A stretch of DNA of 40,635 nt from Clostridia bacterium (GCA_017462125.1 JAFTRQ010000199.1:1-40635); one strand, 5' to 3'. Shown: positions 1 to 9,401, counted from the stretch's first letter. The notes: generated by a model not told the origin, from the sequence alone. A program made the numbers and translations.

Positions 1-240
1 ACCACAGAGCCTGCGGCTACCGAGACCACAGAGCCTGCGGCTACCGAGACCACAGAGCCTGCGGCTACCGAAACCACAGAGCCTGCGGCTACCGAGACCA
101 CAGAGCCTGCGGCTACCGAGACCACAGAGCCTGCGGCTACCGAAACCACAGAGCCTGCGGCTACCGAGACCACAGAGCCTGCGGCTACCGAAACCACAGA
201 GCCTGCGGCTACCGAGACCACAGAGCCTGCGGCTACCGAA
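1..240 (+). repeat. 24-bp tandem repeat, ten units, in frame
   Basis: Ten head-to-tail 24-bp units encode T-T-E-P-A-A-T-E. Units differ only in the last codon (GAG or GAA), in the order GAG GAG GAA, GAG GAG GAA, GAG GAA, GAG GAA. That order suggests block duplication of a 72-bp and then a 48-bp unit. The array runs off the left edge of the window, so its full copy number is unknown. Confidence 0.97.
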
Positions 241-3200
241 ACAACGGAGCCCGAGACAACCGAGACAACCGAAGCTGAAACGACCGAGGCTGTTGAGAGC
301 GAGGAAGAGGAAACGTACGAGGGTATGCTGGAGTACATTTCTCCCTCCGAGCTTGCGGCAATGACGACGAACGGTAAGCTTAGCGGAACCGTTGAAGCCG
401 AAGATGATATGAGCTTCTATCGCGGTGTATCGACCGTGACAAAGGGAGAAGGTAACATCTCGATCAACAGCGGTGAGACTACCCTTGAGAACGTCAGCAG
501 ATATGCAGCACTTCTCTATAGAAAGAGCTCGTCTACAACCACGATCCAGATGTGGGCTAACGTGGCGGGAGCGACCGATCACGTAGGCGCAAAGAATCCT
601 CTGATTACTGTAACAGACGGTATGGATGAGTGGAGCTTCATAATCTTCGACTTTGGCTCGGAGATCGATCTGTCGGCAGGTGCGGGCTGGATCAGACTTG
701 ACCTGTTTGACGGTGAAACGGCCGTTGCGGGCGATACGATCGACGTTGCGTTTATCGCGTTCTTCGAGTCTCCCGACGCTGCGTGGGGCTATTGCCTTGA
801 AAAATATCCCGACACTGCAGCTTCGTTTATAGTTAACTGGGACGGCTTGAAAATAGACAATGGCAGTGCATGGACAAAGGATTATTTCGTTGACAAGAAG
901 AACTCCTCGAGAAACGCTCCTGCCGTTGCGGACCTGTCCGAGGTTGTATTCACGACAGCACCCGATAACTGTCTCAAGGTCTCCGGCTGGCTGGCAACTC
1001 CCGGCGGATGGAACGGCTTTAAGTACAGCATCACTCCCGCAGGCGCGGAGGAAGAGGGCGAGCTGAAGGATTGGCTGAGAGGCGGTAACGCAAGCCAGGC
1101 AATTCTTGACGCAACCACGGCTTACAACTTTGATGATGACCGCTGCATTGGCGGAAATCTTCAGGGTGACAATAAATATATCGATCTTACCGGCTTTGAG
1201 GAGCAGACCGTAACTGTAAAGCTTTACGGCGTTACCAATGCGGGCAAGACCACTTGCATACTGATCATCAATAACGTAGCCGTTCCCGAGTGCGCGCACA
1301 AGGTGCTCGGAAATGCTGTTGCAACCGAAGATGGCTGTATGAGAACCTGTGTTAACTGTGGCGAATACTCCGAGGTCGTTGACCACACTCCCGGTGAGGT
1401 TGATTATTCCGGTGCTTCTTACACGATCAAATGCTCCGGATGTGCAACTGTTATGTATGAGCAGAGTGCTGTCAGCGGCGCGGTTGATACGATCGTTCCT
1501 GCAATTGAATTCGTTTATGAAACATTTGTCGGAAACGGCACAGTGTTCTTCAGTAACGGTCAGCTGTTGAACGAGAACGGTGAAGACTTCGCGAGATTCT
1601 ACGGAAACGGTCGCGGAGACGCATATATGACGGTCTACGGCCCCGACGCATCCGGCGTGACGGGTCAGTATCTGATCATTAAGTATAGAGTTCCCTCTGA
1701 AAATGCGGCAAGAGCGATCTGGCAGTTCTGGTCCTGCACCGGCTCTCATATTGAAGCAGTAACAGGCTGTAAGAACTTCTATTATGAAGCAACCAAGGAC
1801 AACGAGTGGCATATCGTCGTATTGAATCTCGCTGAAAAGCTTGGTACAGAATACAGCGCGGCAGAAGACGGTACCTATTCCGCAAATTATCTGAGAATTG
1901 ATATTATGGATCAGGTGCATAGCGCGGCTGAGTACGTTGACGTAGCTTATGCTGCGTTTGCAAGCGACCTTAGTGACGTGGTTTCCTTCGTTTCCTCCAG
2001 AGGCGACGACGCTTATTGTGATCATGCGATGTGTAGCGATTACATTCACGTTACGGGCAATGCTCTTGAAATCAAGAGCTGTATGGTCTGCGGTACGCAT
2101 ATAGCAAGAAACACCGCAAAGGTGACCAATATTGACTTTATCAAGGTTGACGGCAATCAGATACCCGATACGAATGTAGTCGGCACCGGAGTGCATACCT
2201 TTGATGGCTCTGAATGGACGCTGAACAACAGCATCCTCGTTCACGGTTGGGGCGCTGTCAACGGCGGTATTGCAGGCTTCAAGTACTCGACCGACGGCGG
2301 TAATACTTGGTACGATTGTGTTACCAATATTCTGAAGTTCGAATCTGAGGCTATTGTAAAAGCTATACTTGGCAAGGATTCTACGATGAAGGACTTTGAG
2401 GATAGCTCCCGTTACCAATTCGTAATGAATATCGGACACCTCGATAATTCCTCCTTCGATCTGCTGATCGGTGCCGTTCCTGCGGAAAACGATACGGCTG
2501 TAGTTCCGATTTTGAAGATCACGGGACTCAGCATCGCTTGTAAGCATGACGACGATGCGGAATATACCAACATTACAAATACTACCCACGATTTTGATTG
2601 CCACGATTGCGGACACTCCGAATCTGATGTGAAGCATACCTTCGGTGAGCTCGTTGTTGAAGGCAATACACATAAAGTATATTGCGCCGCTTGTAAGGCC
2701 ATGATCTCCGAGACCATGTACGGCTCCTCCAAGGTGCTCGTTTCCTCGGGTAATATGTCTGACGTGCTGGTGAACGGCTTGAACCGCAGAGACATTGGTA
2801 AGGTCTACGTTGCAAAGGATGCGGCAGGCTTTGGATACGTAAGTGTCTGGGGCGCAGAAACGGGAGCCGATCCTTACTTCCAATTCTACAAAAACGACGG
2901 TACTGCTGAATCCGGACAGTATCTGATTTATAAGATCAGAACCAACACAGGCTCCAGCTTGACTCTGTTCTGCGGCGTTACCAACGACGGCCCCGTAGGC
3001 GGAGATGAGGGATCTATTCCCGTTCATAGTGATGGAAAGTGGCATACGTATATCGTAAATCTTGCAGATCTGATGAAGGGAAAGACCTATGAGTTCACAC
3101 CCGGTGAGGAGAATAAGTATTATGCAAAGTATCTGCGATTCGACCACTTTATCGGAACAACCAATTACCTTGACATTGCATACGTTGCAACTGCGGCATC

Positions 3201-6200
3201 TCTGAATGAGGCTCTTGCGTTTGTAGAGGATGAATCGGTTTATTATTACGGCGAATCCAAGTACAGAGATGAAAATATCAGCAGCAGCACAGGTCTTCTC
3301 AGCTTTGATGCAAAGATGCTGAAGGGTTATCTGAAGGATACCAACTGGACTGTAAGTGATATTCTGACCTATACCGATGCAACAACCAAGCAGTCTGTCG
3401 ATTACGTCAACGTGACCTCCTCTGTTCTCAGCGGTGAGATCGATGCATATCTCTATCAGGGCTCTTCTGGCCTGTTGAAGACCGTGGGACAGTATATTGT
3501 GGTGATGTACAGACGAAACGGCTCTGCAGACTGGATCGACTTCTTCCCGGAATCCACCGAAAAGGGAGCTATAGGATCAGCGGCCAGCACTATAACAAGC
3601 GAAGGCTCTGCTGATTGGATATATGCGGTGCTTGATGCTGATAAGTCTACAAGATATGACTCCTCAACAGGCTTGATGAGCATTCGAATGGACGTCTTCA
3701 ACAAAACTGCTACAACACGTGATATCGATATTGCGTTCGTAATGTTCTTCGACAGCTATGCGGATGCACAGAGCTATATCTCTTCCAAGTACAGCTTTGC
3801 TAAGTGTCAGCATAACATTTTCAAGTGGAACTATTTCGAAAATTCCTCTTCTACAAGCAATGAAGCATATGAGAGAAAGGATTGCTTGATCTGCGGAGCT
3901 GTTGGATTAGAGATTAGAAAAGCACTTGCGAGAACGTGTATAAACTCGGCAAGCGCGTATTACAGTAACGCCCTCTTCCCGAAGGGACAGCATCTTGAGA
4001 ACGGCGTAGTTCCCGTGATCGATCTTGCTGCTGAGGGAGTTCGTACTGCCGTTGGCGGATCAACTGCAGTGAATACTATTACACTCAGCGGAGGTTGGGC
4101 AGGTCTCAACGGACAGATCGAGGGTATGTACTATACGTTGGTTCCTGCGGGAACTGCTATTACCAAGGACACCGTATGGGTATCGACCGGTGCTACTGTT
4201 ACCGCCACGACAAATACGGATATTACAAACGCAATTGCAGACGCAAAAATGGGATTTGATACCGTCCCGTTCAACTTGGGCGCATACAGTCTCAATGTCA
4301 GCGATTATGCTGCAGGCACATACGACATTTACTTCTCGATCGCTCCTTCTGAAAACATTGTAGGAGAGATGACAAGCAAGTATATCGTATTCCTGAAGTT
4401 TACCAACCTGATAATTGATCCTGAACCTAACTATCTTGTCGGATTGGACTGCGTTTTTGTCGACTCGACTCAGTATAAAGACAAGTATGTCTCTGCCAAT
4501 AGAAATGTAAACGGAGCTGTTATTGTGAATATGGCAGGCGTTGAGTTGCAGAACTACACAAGCCTGTATCCTCACGGATGGGCGGCAACCGACATTAAAT
4601 TTGTAGGTAACTGTTATTACTACAAGGTTTTGAACAACACTACCGGCGAGGCGCTTGGCAGTGAGGTGAAATTGGCCGAGTTGGAAATGGGAACAAGCGG
4701 TGGAATTCACGATGCCGGTGTAGAAATCGGACTGGAAAGTGACAAGAGCTACGTATACAGTTTCCAAAATTCTACGATGAAGGCAAATCTTCAGGCTTAT
4801 GCAACCCAAACCGTTACGATCTATTACTATGCTAAGATCGACGATGGAAAGGGCGGAACTGTTGAAGCTCCTATCGCAATCATTAAGAACGTAAGCGTAC
4901 CCTGCTTGCACGACGGAAACACAAATGCTTACGTGCTCGACGTTAACGATCCTCAAAGACAGAATTCCGTATGTTCTGTTTGCGATGTTGCGCACTCAAT
5001 AGAAACTACTCTGACACCCAATGGACTGACTTTGTTTGGTCCCGAATATCTGGTTGCTCATTCCGGAACCTCAATGAATCCTACGTTGGGAACCGACAGT
5101 AACGGATTGTCTTACGTACACGTCACCTCCACAAAGAGCTCCGGCGAGGAAACTGCTCATATTTTCCAAAATACAGCTAATCCTATCTCCGGCGATAAGC
5201 TCGGTACGTATATTGCTATTCTTTACAGAAACTCGGCTAAAGAGCAGGTTCAGGTTGTTTTGGAAGGTAAGCTTGGCAGCGTTCAAGCCGGTGTAAGAAG
5301 CTTTAATACATCCAACGGTGGAAGTGAATGGAAGTTTGATATCGTGGAAGCGGGAACAACTTCCGGAACTAATGCAAACGGTGATGCTTACGCATACGAC
5401 GGATCTCAATTGACAGCATTCCGTGTTGACTACTTCAATACTGCTAGAACCGCAGGCTCTACCGTGGACGTAGCATTTATCGCATTCTTTGATTCTTATG
5501 CTGAGGCTTGGGAATATTGCGCTATGTATGCGGAAGCATATTTTGGCGGTATAACAAATTGTCAGCATACAGACGCAAGTCAATTGACCAACGTTCAGGC
5601 TAAAACAGGCGACCTTCTTTTCTCCGCTACCGCAGATTGCGCGAAGTGCGGTGCTACGAGCGTGGATGTTCCCGCAGAGCTTGTTAACGGCAACTCGGTA
5701 TATGGCGCAGGAAAGCTCTTTGAGATGGCAATAGAGACCGGAGAGACGTCTTTCCGCAGAGCTCAATTCCAGCTTCTTAAGGATAGTAGCACAAATAATA
5801 TGCCGTACGTTCATTATACCAGCACGCTTTGCTTGGAGACTTGGATTCTGATTAATGACGGCACACAGGCACTTACCACAGCGAACAATTATTTTGCGGT
5901 TCTTTACAGAACCTCCAATCACCATTGTCTTGAGCTGTTTGTTACCAAAAACGGTCAGACGGGCCCCGGTACACACTCCAATAAACAGATTTCAACCAAG
6001 CAGGGCGGTTGGCAGCTTGCGGTATGGCCTATCGGAGATTGGGCTAATTACGACAAGAGCGGTCTTGGATGGACTCGCCTCGACGTATTGAATCCCAATA
6101 TGGAATATGCAGACGAAATGGACATTGCGTTTGCGGGATTCTTTGCAGATATGGAAGCAGTTGAAGATTATTATGGTGCATATCTTACTAAGTATCTCGG

Positions 6201-7320
6201 CACGTGCACTCATCCCAGCTCTGATTATAATGCAACCGCAGACGTGTTGACTTATAACAAGGTTTGCGCAAATTGCGGTCTTGCACAGGGAACAGTGACA
6301 GGTGTAACCCAAGAAGGCTTGACGGTGCTGACACCCGATAAGCTGATTGGAATTACCGCAACACAGGACGGAGCCTCCGGCGGCACTCTCCAATCGACCA
6401 TAACCAATATGGTTGATCCCAACTATAATTCTCTGCCGTTTATGCGCGTTGAGATTACTACCGGTGCTACTCACGGTGAAAACTTCATCAACATCAACAA
6501 GGGACAGAGCACGAATATTACGGGCGTTGGAAAATATGTTGCTATCATTTACAGAAGCAACAGTGTCCCTGCAAATGAGATGTTTATTTCCAGTTCCACG
6601 GCCGGTGTGAGCGGTGGACAAAACATAAACACCCCGTCTCCTTCGTTTGCAGCAAATTCTGCCGGATTCCAGCTTTCGGTGTTCAACTTCTCTGACAAAA
6701 CAAACTGGAATGCGAGCACCGGTATCGGTACGATCCGTTGGGATATGAACGAGAAATCAAGTGTGGGCGACTATGTCGACGTAGCTTGTATTGCGTTCTT
6801 TAACTCTCAGAAAGAGGCAGAGGCATTCTACGCAAGATTCGTTGAGCAGTATCAGTTGAATAATTTGTTTGAGACTTACCTCAACAGTTTCCAAATCAAC
6901 GAAACAGGCGCTCTCAAGGGAGACGGCGATTTCCCCGGTGCTCCGTTCATGTATGATTTCACAAACGTTACGCTCGAATCTGCTTCGTCGATTGCGTTTA
7001 ATGCATGGTTTGCAGCTCCTACCGGAACTGATTGGTATAACCTTTGTATCATTGATGGTGACAATGTTGTGACCACCGAAAAATGGGTTGTTAGTACTAA
7101 GGACAGAACCGATATTAGAGACGTTGTCTTGAAGAAGACTTATGTTGAGCGCGGAGGCTTTACAGATCAGTGTGCTGTTGGATCTGAGATTGGTTCGTGT
7201 ACACTCGATCTTTCCGCGTATAAGGGAAAGACGGTCACGGTGCAGATAATTGCTCAAACCAAGCAAGGAAAGAGCATTGTTGCAATCGAATTGAAAAATA
7301 TCACTGTGCCTAACAGCTGA
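1..7320 (+). CDS. Giant modular repeat surface-type protein, 5' end outside window
   Basis: The frame is open from base 1, so this is the last 2,439 residues of a longer protein; the first in-window Met (325) is not a start. It opens with ten 8-residue Thr/Glu/Pro/Ala repeats and an acidic linker, typical of a cell-wall-spanning spacer. About seven copies follow of a beta-rich module of roughly 130-150 residues, recognised by a Y-(V/I)-A-(I/L)-x-Y-R strand and a closing V-D-(V/I)-A-(F/Y)-x-A-F-F strand. A second module (HGW..., GF-Y-S) appears about five times. Seven Cys-x-His ... Cys-x2-Cys ribbons (first Cys at 1291) sit between modules and may bind zinc. The C-terminus ends in a beta module with no LPxTG motif and no membrane segment. 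Secretion is inferred; the signal peptide would lie upstream. Role unknown; adhesin or glycan binding is a guess. Confidence 0.85.
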   Translation, partial: TTEPAATETTEPAATETTEPAATETTEPAATETTEPAATETTEPAATETTEPAATETTEPAATETTEPAATETTEPAATETTEPETTETTEAETTEAVESEEEETYEGMLEYISPSELAAMTTNGKLSGTVEAEDDMSFYRGVSTVTKGEGNISINSGETTLENVSRYAALLYRKSSSTTTIQMWANVAGATDHVGAKNPLITVTDGMDEWSFIIFDFGSEIDLSAGAGWIRLDLFDGETAVAGDTIDVAFIAFFESPDAAWGYCLEKYPDTAASFIVNWDGLKIDNGSAWTKDYFVDKKNSSRNAPAVADLSEVVFTTAPDNCLKVSGWLATPGGWNGFKYSITPAGAEEEGELKDWLRGGNASQAILDATTAYNFDDDRCIGGNLQGDNKYIDLTGFEEQTVTVKLYGVTNAGKTTCILIINNVAVPECAHKVLGNAVATEDGCMRTCVNCGEYSEVVDHTPGEVDYSGASYTIKCSGCATVMYEQSAVSGAVDTIVPAIEFVYETFVGNGTVFFSNGQLLNENGEDFARFYGNGRGDAYMTVYGPDASGVTGQYLIIKYRVPSENAARAIWQFWSCTGSHIEAVTGCKNFYYEATKDNEWHIVVLNLAEKLGTEYSAAEDGTYSANYLRIDIMDQVHSAAEYVDVAYAAFASDLSDVVSFVSSRGDDAYCDHAMCSDYIHVTGNALEIKSCMVCGTHIARNTAKVTNIDFIKVDGNQIPDTNVVGTGVHTFDGSEWTLNNSILVHGWGAVNGGIAGFKYSTDGGNTWYDCVTNILKFESEAIVKAILGKDSTMKDFEDSSRYQFVMNIGHLDNSSFDLLIGAVPAENDTAVVPILKITGLSIACKHDDDAEYTNITNTTHDFDCHDCGHSESDVKHTFGELVVEGNTHKVYCAACKAMISETMYGSSKVLVSSGNMSDVLVNGLNRRDIGKVYVAKDAAGFGYVSVWGAETGADPYFQFYKNDGTAESGQYLIYKIRTNTGSSLTLFCGVTNDGPVGGDEGSIPVHSDGKWHTYIVNLADLMKGKTYEFTPGEENKYYAKYLRFDHFIGTTNYLDIAYVATAASLNEALAFVEDESVYYYGESKYRDENISSSTGLLSFDAKMLKGYLKDTNWTVSDILTYTDATTKQSVDYVNVTSSVLSGEIDAYLYQGSSGLLKTVGQYIVVMYRRNGSADWIDFFPESTEKGAIGSAASTITSEGSADWIYAVLDADKSTRYDSSTGLMSIRMDVFNKTATTRDIDIAFVMFFDSYADAQSYISSKYSFAKCQHNIFKWNYFENSSSTSNEAYERKDCLICGAVGLEIRKALARTCINSASAYYSNALFPKGQHLENGVVPVIDLAAEGVRTAVGGSTAVNTITLSGGWAGLNGQIEGMYYTLVPAGTAITKDTVWVSTGATVTATTNTDITNAIADAKMGFDTVPFNLGAYSLNVSDYAAGTYDIYFSIAPSENIVGEMTSKYIVFLKFTNLIIDPEPNYLVGLDCVFVDSTQYKDKYVSANRNVNGAVIVNMAGVELQNYTSLYPHGWAATDIKFVGNCYYYKVLNNTTGEALGSEVKLAELEMGTSGGIHDAGVEIGLESDKSYVYSFQNSTMKANLQAYATQTVTIYYYAKIDDGKGGTVEAPIAIIKNVSVPCLHDGNTNAYVLDVNDPQRQNSVCSVCDVAHSIETTLTPNGLTLFGPEYLVAHSGTSMNPTLGTDSNGLSYVHVTSTKSSGEETAHIFQNTANPISGDKLGTYIAILYRNSAKEQVQVVLEGKLGSVQAGVRSFNTSNGGSEWKFDIVEAGTTSGTNANGDAYAYDGSQLTAFRVDYFNTARTAGSTVDVAFIAFFDSYAEAWEYCAMYAEAYFGGITNCQHTDASQLTNVQAKTGDLLFSATADCAKCGATSVDVPAELVNGNSVYGAGKLFEMAIETGETSFRRAQFQLLKDSSTNNMPYVHYTSTLCLETWILINDGTQALTTANNYFAVLYRTSNHHCLELFVTKNGQTGPGTHSNKQISTKQGGWQLAVWPIGDWANYDKSGLGWTRLDVLNPNMEYADEMDIAFAGFFADMEAVEDYYGAYLTKYLGTCTHPSSDYNATADVLTYNKVCANCGLAQGTVTGVTQEGLTVLTPDKLIGITATQDGASGGTLQSTITNMVDPNYNSLPFMRVEITTGATHGENFININKGQSTNITGVGKYVAIIYRSNSVPANEMFISSSTAGVSGGQNINTPSPSFAANSAGFQLSVFNFSDKTNWNASTGIGTIRWDMNEKSSVGDYVDVACIAFFNSQKEAEAFYARFVEQYQLNNLFETYLNSFQINETGALKGDGDFPGAPFMYDFTNVTLESASSIAFNAWFAAPTGTDWYNLCIIDGDNVVTTEKWVVSTKDRTDIRDVVLKKTYVERGGFTDQCAVGSEIGSCTLDLSAYKGKTVTVQIIAQTKQGKSIVAIELKNITVPNS

Positions 7321-7360
7321 TATATTGAATTAGGAAGAACAATAACATTTTCTTCAATGA

Positions 7361-7398
7361 AGATCCCCGAGCGCAATTGCGCTCGGGGATCTTTTCTT
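7361..7398 (+). terminator. Intrinsic terminator of the surface-protein gene
   Basis: Bases 7361-7392 are a perfect 32-nt palindrome (AGATCCCCGAGCGC arms meeting at AATT), followed by TTTCTT. It starts 40 nt after the stop codon. The minus-strand gene ends at 7411, so the same palindrome may also stop transcription from the right, although the T-tract on that side is poor. Confidence 0.85.
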
Positions 7399-7410
7399 AT
7401 GCGAAGAATG

Positions 7411-8277
7411 TTACGCTTTGTATTTCTCAATTTTTGCCACCATATGCTTACAGATCTCTGCCATGAATTTTGATGCGGCGGGACGAAGCGCGGGCTCATA
7501 TTTAATCATAAACTGATCGGCTTCCAAGGTAAACTCTCCTTGGTAGTCAATATCTGCCAAGGCACGGCATACGGCATCCCAATTGATTCTTCCAACACCG
7601 GGAATCGTGTGCATATCGTGGATATAGTCCACATCGTGCACATGAAGTGCGCCGAGGCGATCGCGACCGATGGCACGGATCACGTCTTGCGGTTCGCGAC
7701 CGCAGATCGCAACGTGACCCAGATCAAGACATATAGTGAAGACCTCGGGGTCGTTCAGCGCTTCGTAGTATCTGATCAGCTCGCGGGGATCAGCGCAAAC
7801 GTCGTCGCAAACAGAGCCCGTGAGAGGATTCTTGGACCACATATTTTCAAGGCAGATTTTCATTCCAAGACGCTTGGCGTGGGGGGCGAGGCTTTTGTAG
7901 AATTCCATATTCATTTCGAAAAGCTCCTCCTCGTGACCGTCGTGTATTCCTCTGGTCAAGGGATGCACTACAATCTGTCTGACACCGAGGATGGACGCGA
8001 ACTCGAAGACACGAGGCATCAAGGGAACGAGCTCGTTCACGTACTTGTCGTATCCTGCGCAGATGGGCGCATGTGCCTGATTGAAGATCACTCCACAGCG
8101 GTCTGCGGTTTCGCGATAACGCTTGGCGGTTTCTCTCCAATCGTCTGCAAGAACATAGTCTATGTTGCCGAAAATCGTGATGTCAATGGCAGGAAATCCT
8201 GCTTCTGCAAGAAGTTCGATGCCTCTTTCCTTTCCGACTTCAAAAGCAATTACTTCAAGTTGTGTAGAAAACAGCAT
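7411..8277 (-). CDS. Sugar-phosphate isomerase/epimerase (xylose isomerase-like TIM barrel)
   Basis: A 288-residue cytoplasmic protein of the xylose isomerase-like TIM-barrel superfamily. Metal-ligand positions expected for the family are visible: Glu in ICLENMW, Asp/His in CLDLGHV, His in HVHDVD and a C-terminal Glu in TLEAD. Substrate cannot be told; relatives act on keto-sugars, inosose or hydroxypyruvate. The start at 8277 (MLFSTQLEV) was chosen because AAAGGA lies 8 nt upstream. A second in-frame ATG at 8283 is too close to that site, and the frame extending to 8526 runs through the promoter. It is transcribed divergently from the purine cluster from a promoter at 8330-8358. A second member of the superfamily lies inside the purine cluster at 15365. 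Confidence 0.85.
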   Translation of the reverse strand: MLFSTQLEVIAFEVGKERGIELLAEAGFPAIDITIFGNIDYVLADDWRETAKRYRETADRCGVIFNQAHAPICAGYDKYVNELVPLMPRVFEFASILGVRQIVVHPLTRGIHDGHEEELFEMNMEFYKSLAPHAKRLGMKICLENMWSKNPLTGSVCDDVCADPRELIRYYEALNDPEVFTICLDLGHVAICGREPQDVIRAIGRDRLGALHVHDVDYIHDMHTIPGVGRINWDAVCRALADIDYQGEFTLEADQFMIKYEPALRPAASKFMAEICKHMVAKIEKYKA

Positions 8278-8329
8278 GATCATATTCCTTTCCCGTAGTG
8301 TATTAGCTTGCGCTTTTTGTGTTGATACC

Positions 8330-8358
8330 ATTTTAACACAGAAAATGAAATATTGCAA
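8330..8358 (-). promoter_or_regulatory. Sigma-A promoter for the minus-strand epimerase gene
   Basis: Read on the minus strand, TTGCAA (8353-8358) and TAAAAT (8330-8335) are separated by exactly 17 bp. The -10 box lies 52 nt upstream of the chosen start codon. Confidence 0.65.
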
Positions 8359-8434
8359 TAGCTTTTTTGGAAAAATCTTCCTTATATAGGGGCATAGTGT
8401 GGGAAGTGATTGAAACGGGCACAGCTTTTGCAAG

Positions 8435-8461
8435 GCAAAAATCTCCATAAAAGTGATGGAG
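8435..8461 (-). terminator. Possible terminator-like hairpin, minus strand
   Basis: CTCCAT (8443-8448) and ATGGAG (8456-8461) form a 6-bp stem with a 7-nt loop, and on the minus strand the stem is followed by ATTTTTGC. It lies between the two divergent promoters, where it could stop antisense transcripts arriving from the purine side. The stem is short. Confidence 0.3.
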
Positions 8462-8526
8462 AAAAAACTGTTTTTTGTGTTCTTTCCCGATTGTCTTGTT
8501 TTTGGTGCTCCAAAACAAAAAAACAC

Positions 8527-8555
8527 TTGACATTTTTATAGCTTTGTGATATGAT
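8527..8555 (+). promoter_or_regulatory. Sigma-A promoter of the purine cluster
   Basis: TTGACA at 8527-8532 and TATGAT at 8550-8555 are separated by 17 bp, close to the full consensus. Transcription would start near 8562, a few bases before the riboswitch P1 stem, which fits a riboswitch-led transcript. Confidence 0.88.
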
Positions 8556-8572
8556 TATATTGTAATTTTAAA

Positions 8573-8650
8573 CCGATTTCTGCGACTGACGGAATCAAGT
8601 GGATATACCACGGTGGAACAGAAATCTGAATTGCCGACCGTCTGGGCACA
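8573..8650 (+). promoter_or_regulatory. ZTP riboswitch aptamer (pfl motif)
   Basis: The layout matches the pfl/ZTP class. P1 pairs GATTTCTG (8575-8582) with CAGAAATC (8619-8626). A conserved GACTGACGG junction follows, then P2 (GTGG 8599-8602 with CCAC 8608-8611) and a GTGGAACA return. The second domain is hairpin P3 (TGCC 8632-8635 with GGCA 8645-8648), whose loop carries CCGTCTGGGCA. The loop CCGTC can pair with GACGG of the P1-P2 junction, giving the pseudoknot that builds the ligand pocket. The usual family pair is GGCG/CGCC; here both sides change together to GACG/CGTC, supporting a functional fold. Known members sense ZMP/ZTP and turn on purine and one-carbon genes, exactly what lies downstream. 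The downstream terminator overlaps the aptamer end, consistent with an ON switch. Confidence 0.9.
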
Positions 8651-8682
8651 CTTGTTTCGAGAGGATAAGTGCGCCGTTTTTT
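8645..8682 (+). terminator. Riboswitch expression-platform terminator
   Basis: GGCACACTT (8645-8653) pairs with AAGTGCGCC (8667-8675) with one A-C mismatch, followed by GTTTTTT. The left arm reuses GGCA from aptamer P3, so aptamer folding and terminator formation exclude each other. That predicts termination without ZMP/ZTP and read-through with it. Confidence 0.75.
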
Positions 8683-8745
8683 AATTTTCGGCAATTTTAA
8701 AAGTTTTATTTAAAATAATATTACTATACTTTGGAGGCTTAAAGC

Positions 8746-9240
8746 ATGAAAAAAGTCGGTATCGTGATGGGAAGCGCAAGTGATATGCCTGTAGTTAAAA
8801 AGGCACTTGATACACTTGCGTTTTTTGACATTCCTTATGAAGTGCATGTTTACTCTGCTCACCGCACACCTGTAGAGGCGGCCGAATTCACAAAAAATGC
8901 AAAAGCAAACGGCTTTGGCGTTATGATCGCGGCGGCAGGAATGGCGGCTCATCTTGCGGGCGCGGTTGCAGCGAATACAACGCTCCCTGTTATCGGTATT
9001 CCTTGTAAGTCCACGAATCTTGACGGACTTGATGCGCTTCTGTCTACTGTTATGATGCCCTCGGGTATTCCTGTGGCGACCGTTGCGATTGACGGAGCTA
9101 CCAATGCGGCTCTTTTGGCAGCACAGATCCTTGCACTTTCCGATCCTGAGCTGGACGCGAAGATCGTGGCGAAGAGAGAAGCGGATGCGAAGGCTGTGCT
9201 TGAGAAGGATGCGGCTATTGCGGCAGAGTATAACAAATAA
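8746..9240 (+). CDS. purE: N5-carboxyaminoimidazole ribonucleotide mutase (PurE)
   Basis: A cytoplasmic enzyme of 164 residues, normal for PurE. It converts N5-CAIR to CAIR in purine synthesis. The GSASDMP loop (residues 9-15) and the catalytic His of SAHRTP (His39) are present. The AAHLAG and [12 protein letters not shown] segments match class I PurE rather than the class II (AIR carboxylase) form. Class I normally needs PurK to make N5-CAIR, and no purK is seen in the window. The start has a clear GGAGG site about 8 nt upstream. It is the first gene behind the ZTP riboswitch, so it should be induced when ZMP/ZTP rises. Confidence 0.95.
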   Translation: MKKVGIVMGSASDMPVVKKALDTLAFFDIPYEVHVYSAHRTPVEAAEFTKNAKANGFGVMIAAAGMAAHLAGAVAANTTLPVIGIPCKSTNLDGLDALLSTVMMPSGIPVATVAIDGATNAALLAAQILALSDPELDAKIVAKREADAKAVLEKDAAIAAEYNK

Positions 9241-9244
9241 TTCC

Positions 9245-9362
9245 GTCGCTTGAATTTTCCTTCATATGGCGTTGCTCCTCGAAAGCAGCTTGACGTAGGT
9301 AAAACTACGTCTGCGCTTTGCTTTCTTTCGGTGCGCCTTATCTGAAGAAAAATTGAAACGAC
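9245..9362 (+). repeat. Interspersed hairpin element, copy 1 (purE-purF)
   Basis: A 118-nt element whose ends are imperfect inverted repeats (about 19 of 23 positions complementary). The core contains GAAAGCA ... TGCTTTC and a CGTAG-GTAAAA-CTACG hairpin. A second copy lies at 29026-29146 in the same orientation. The cores are almost identical, while the outer stems differ in sequence yet remain self-complementary in each copy. Confidence 0.85.
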
Positions 9363-9401
9363 TATATAAGCGAACATTTAATGATTTAACGAGGTATTTC
9401 A

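Noticed and set aside
1..240. CRISPR-like array
   Set aside because: Units are contiguous with no spacers and encode an in-frame peptide repeat.
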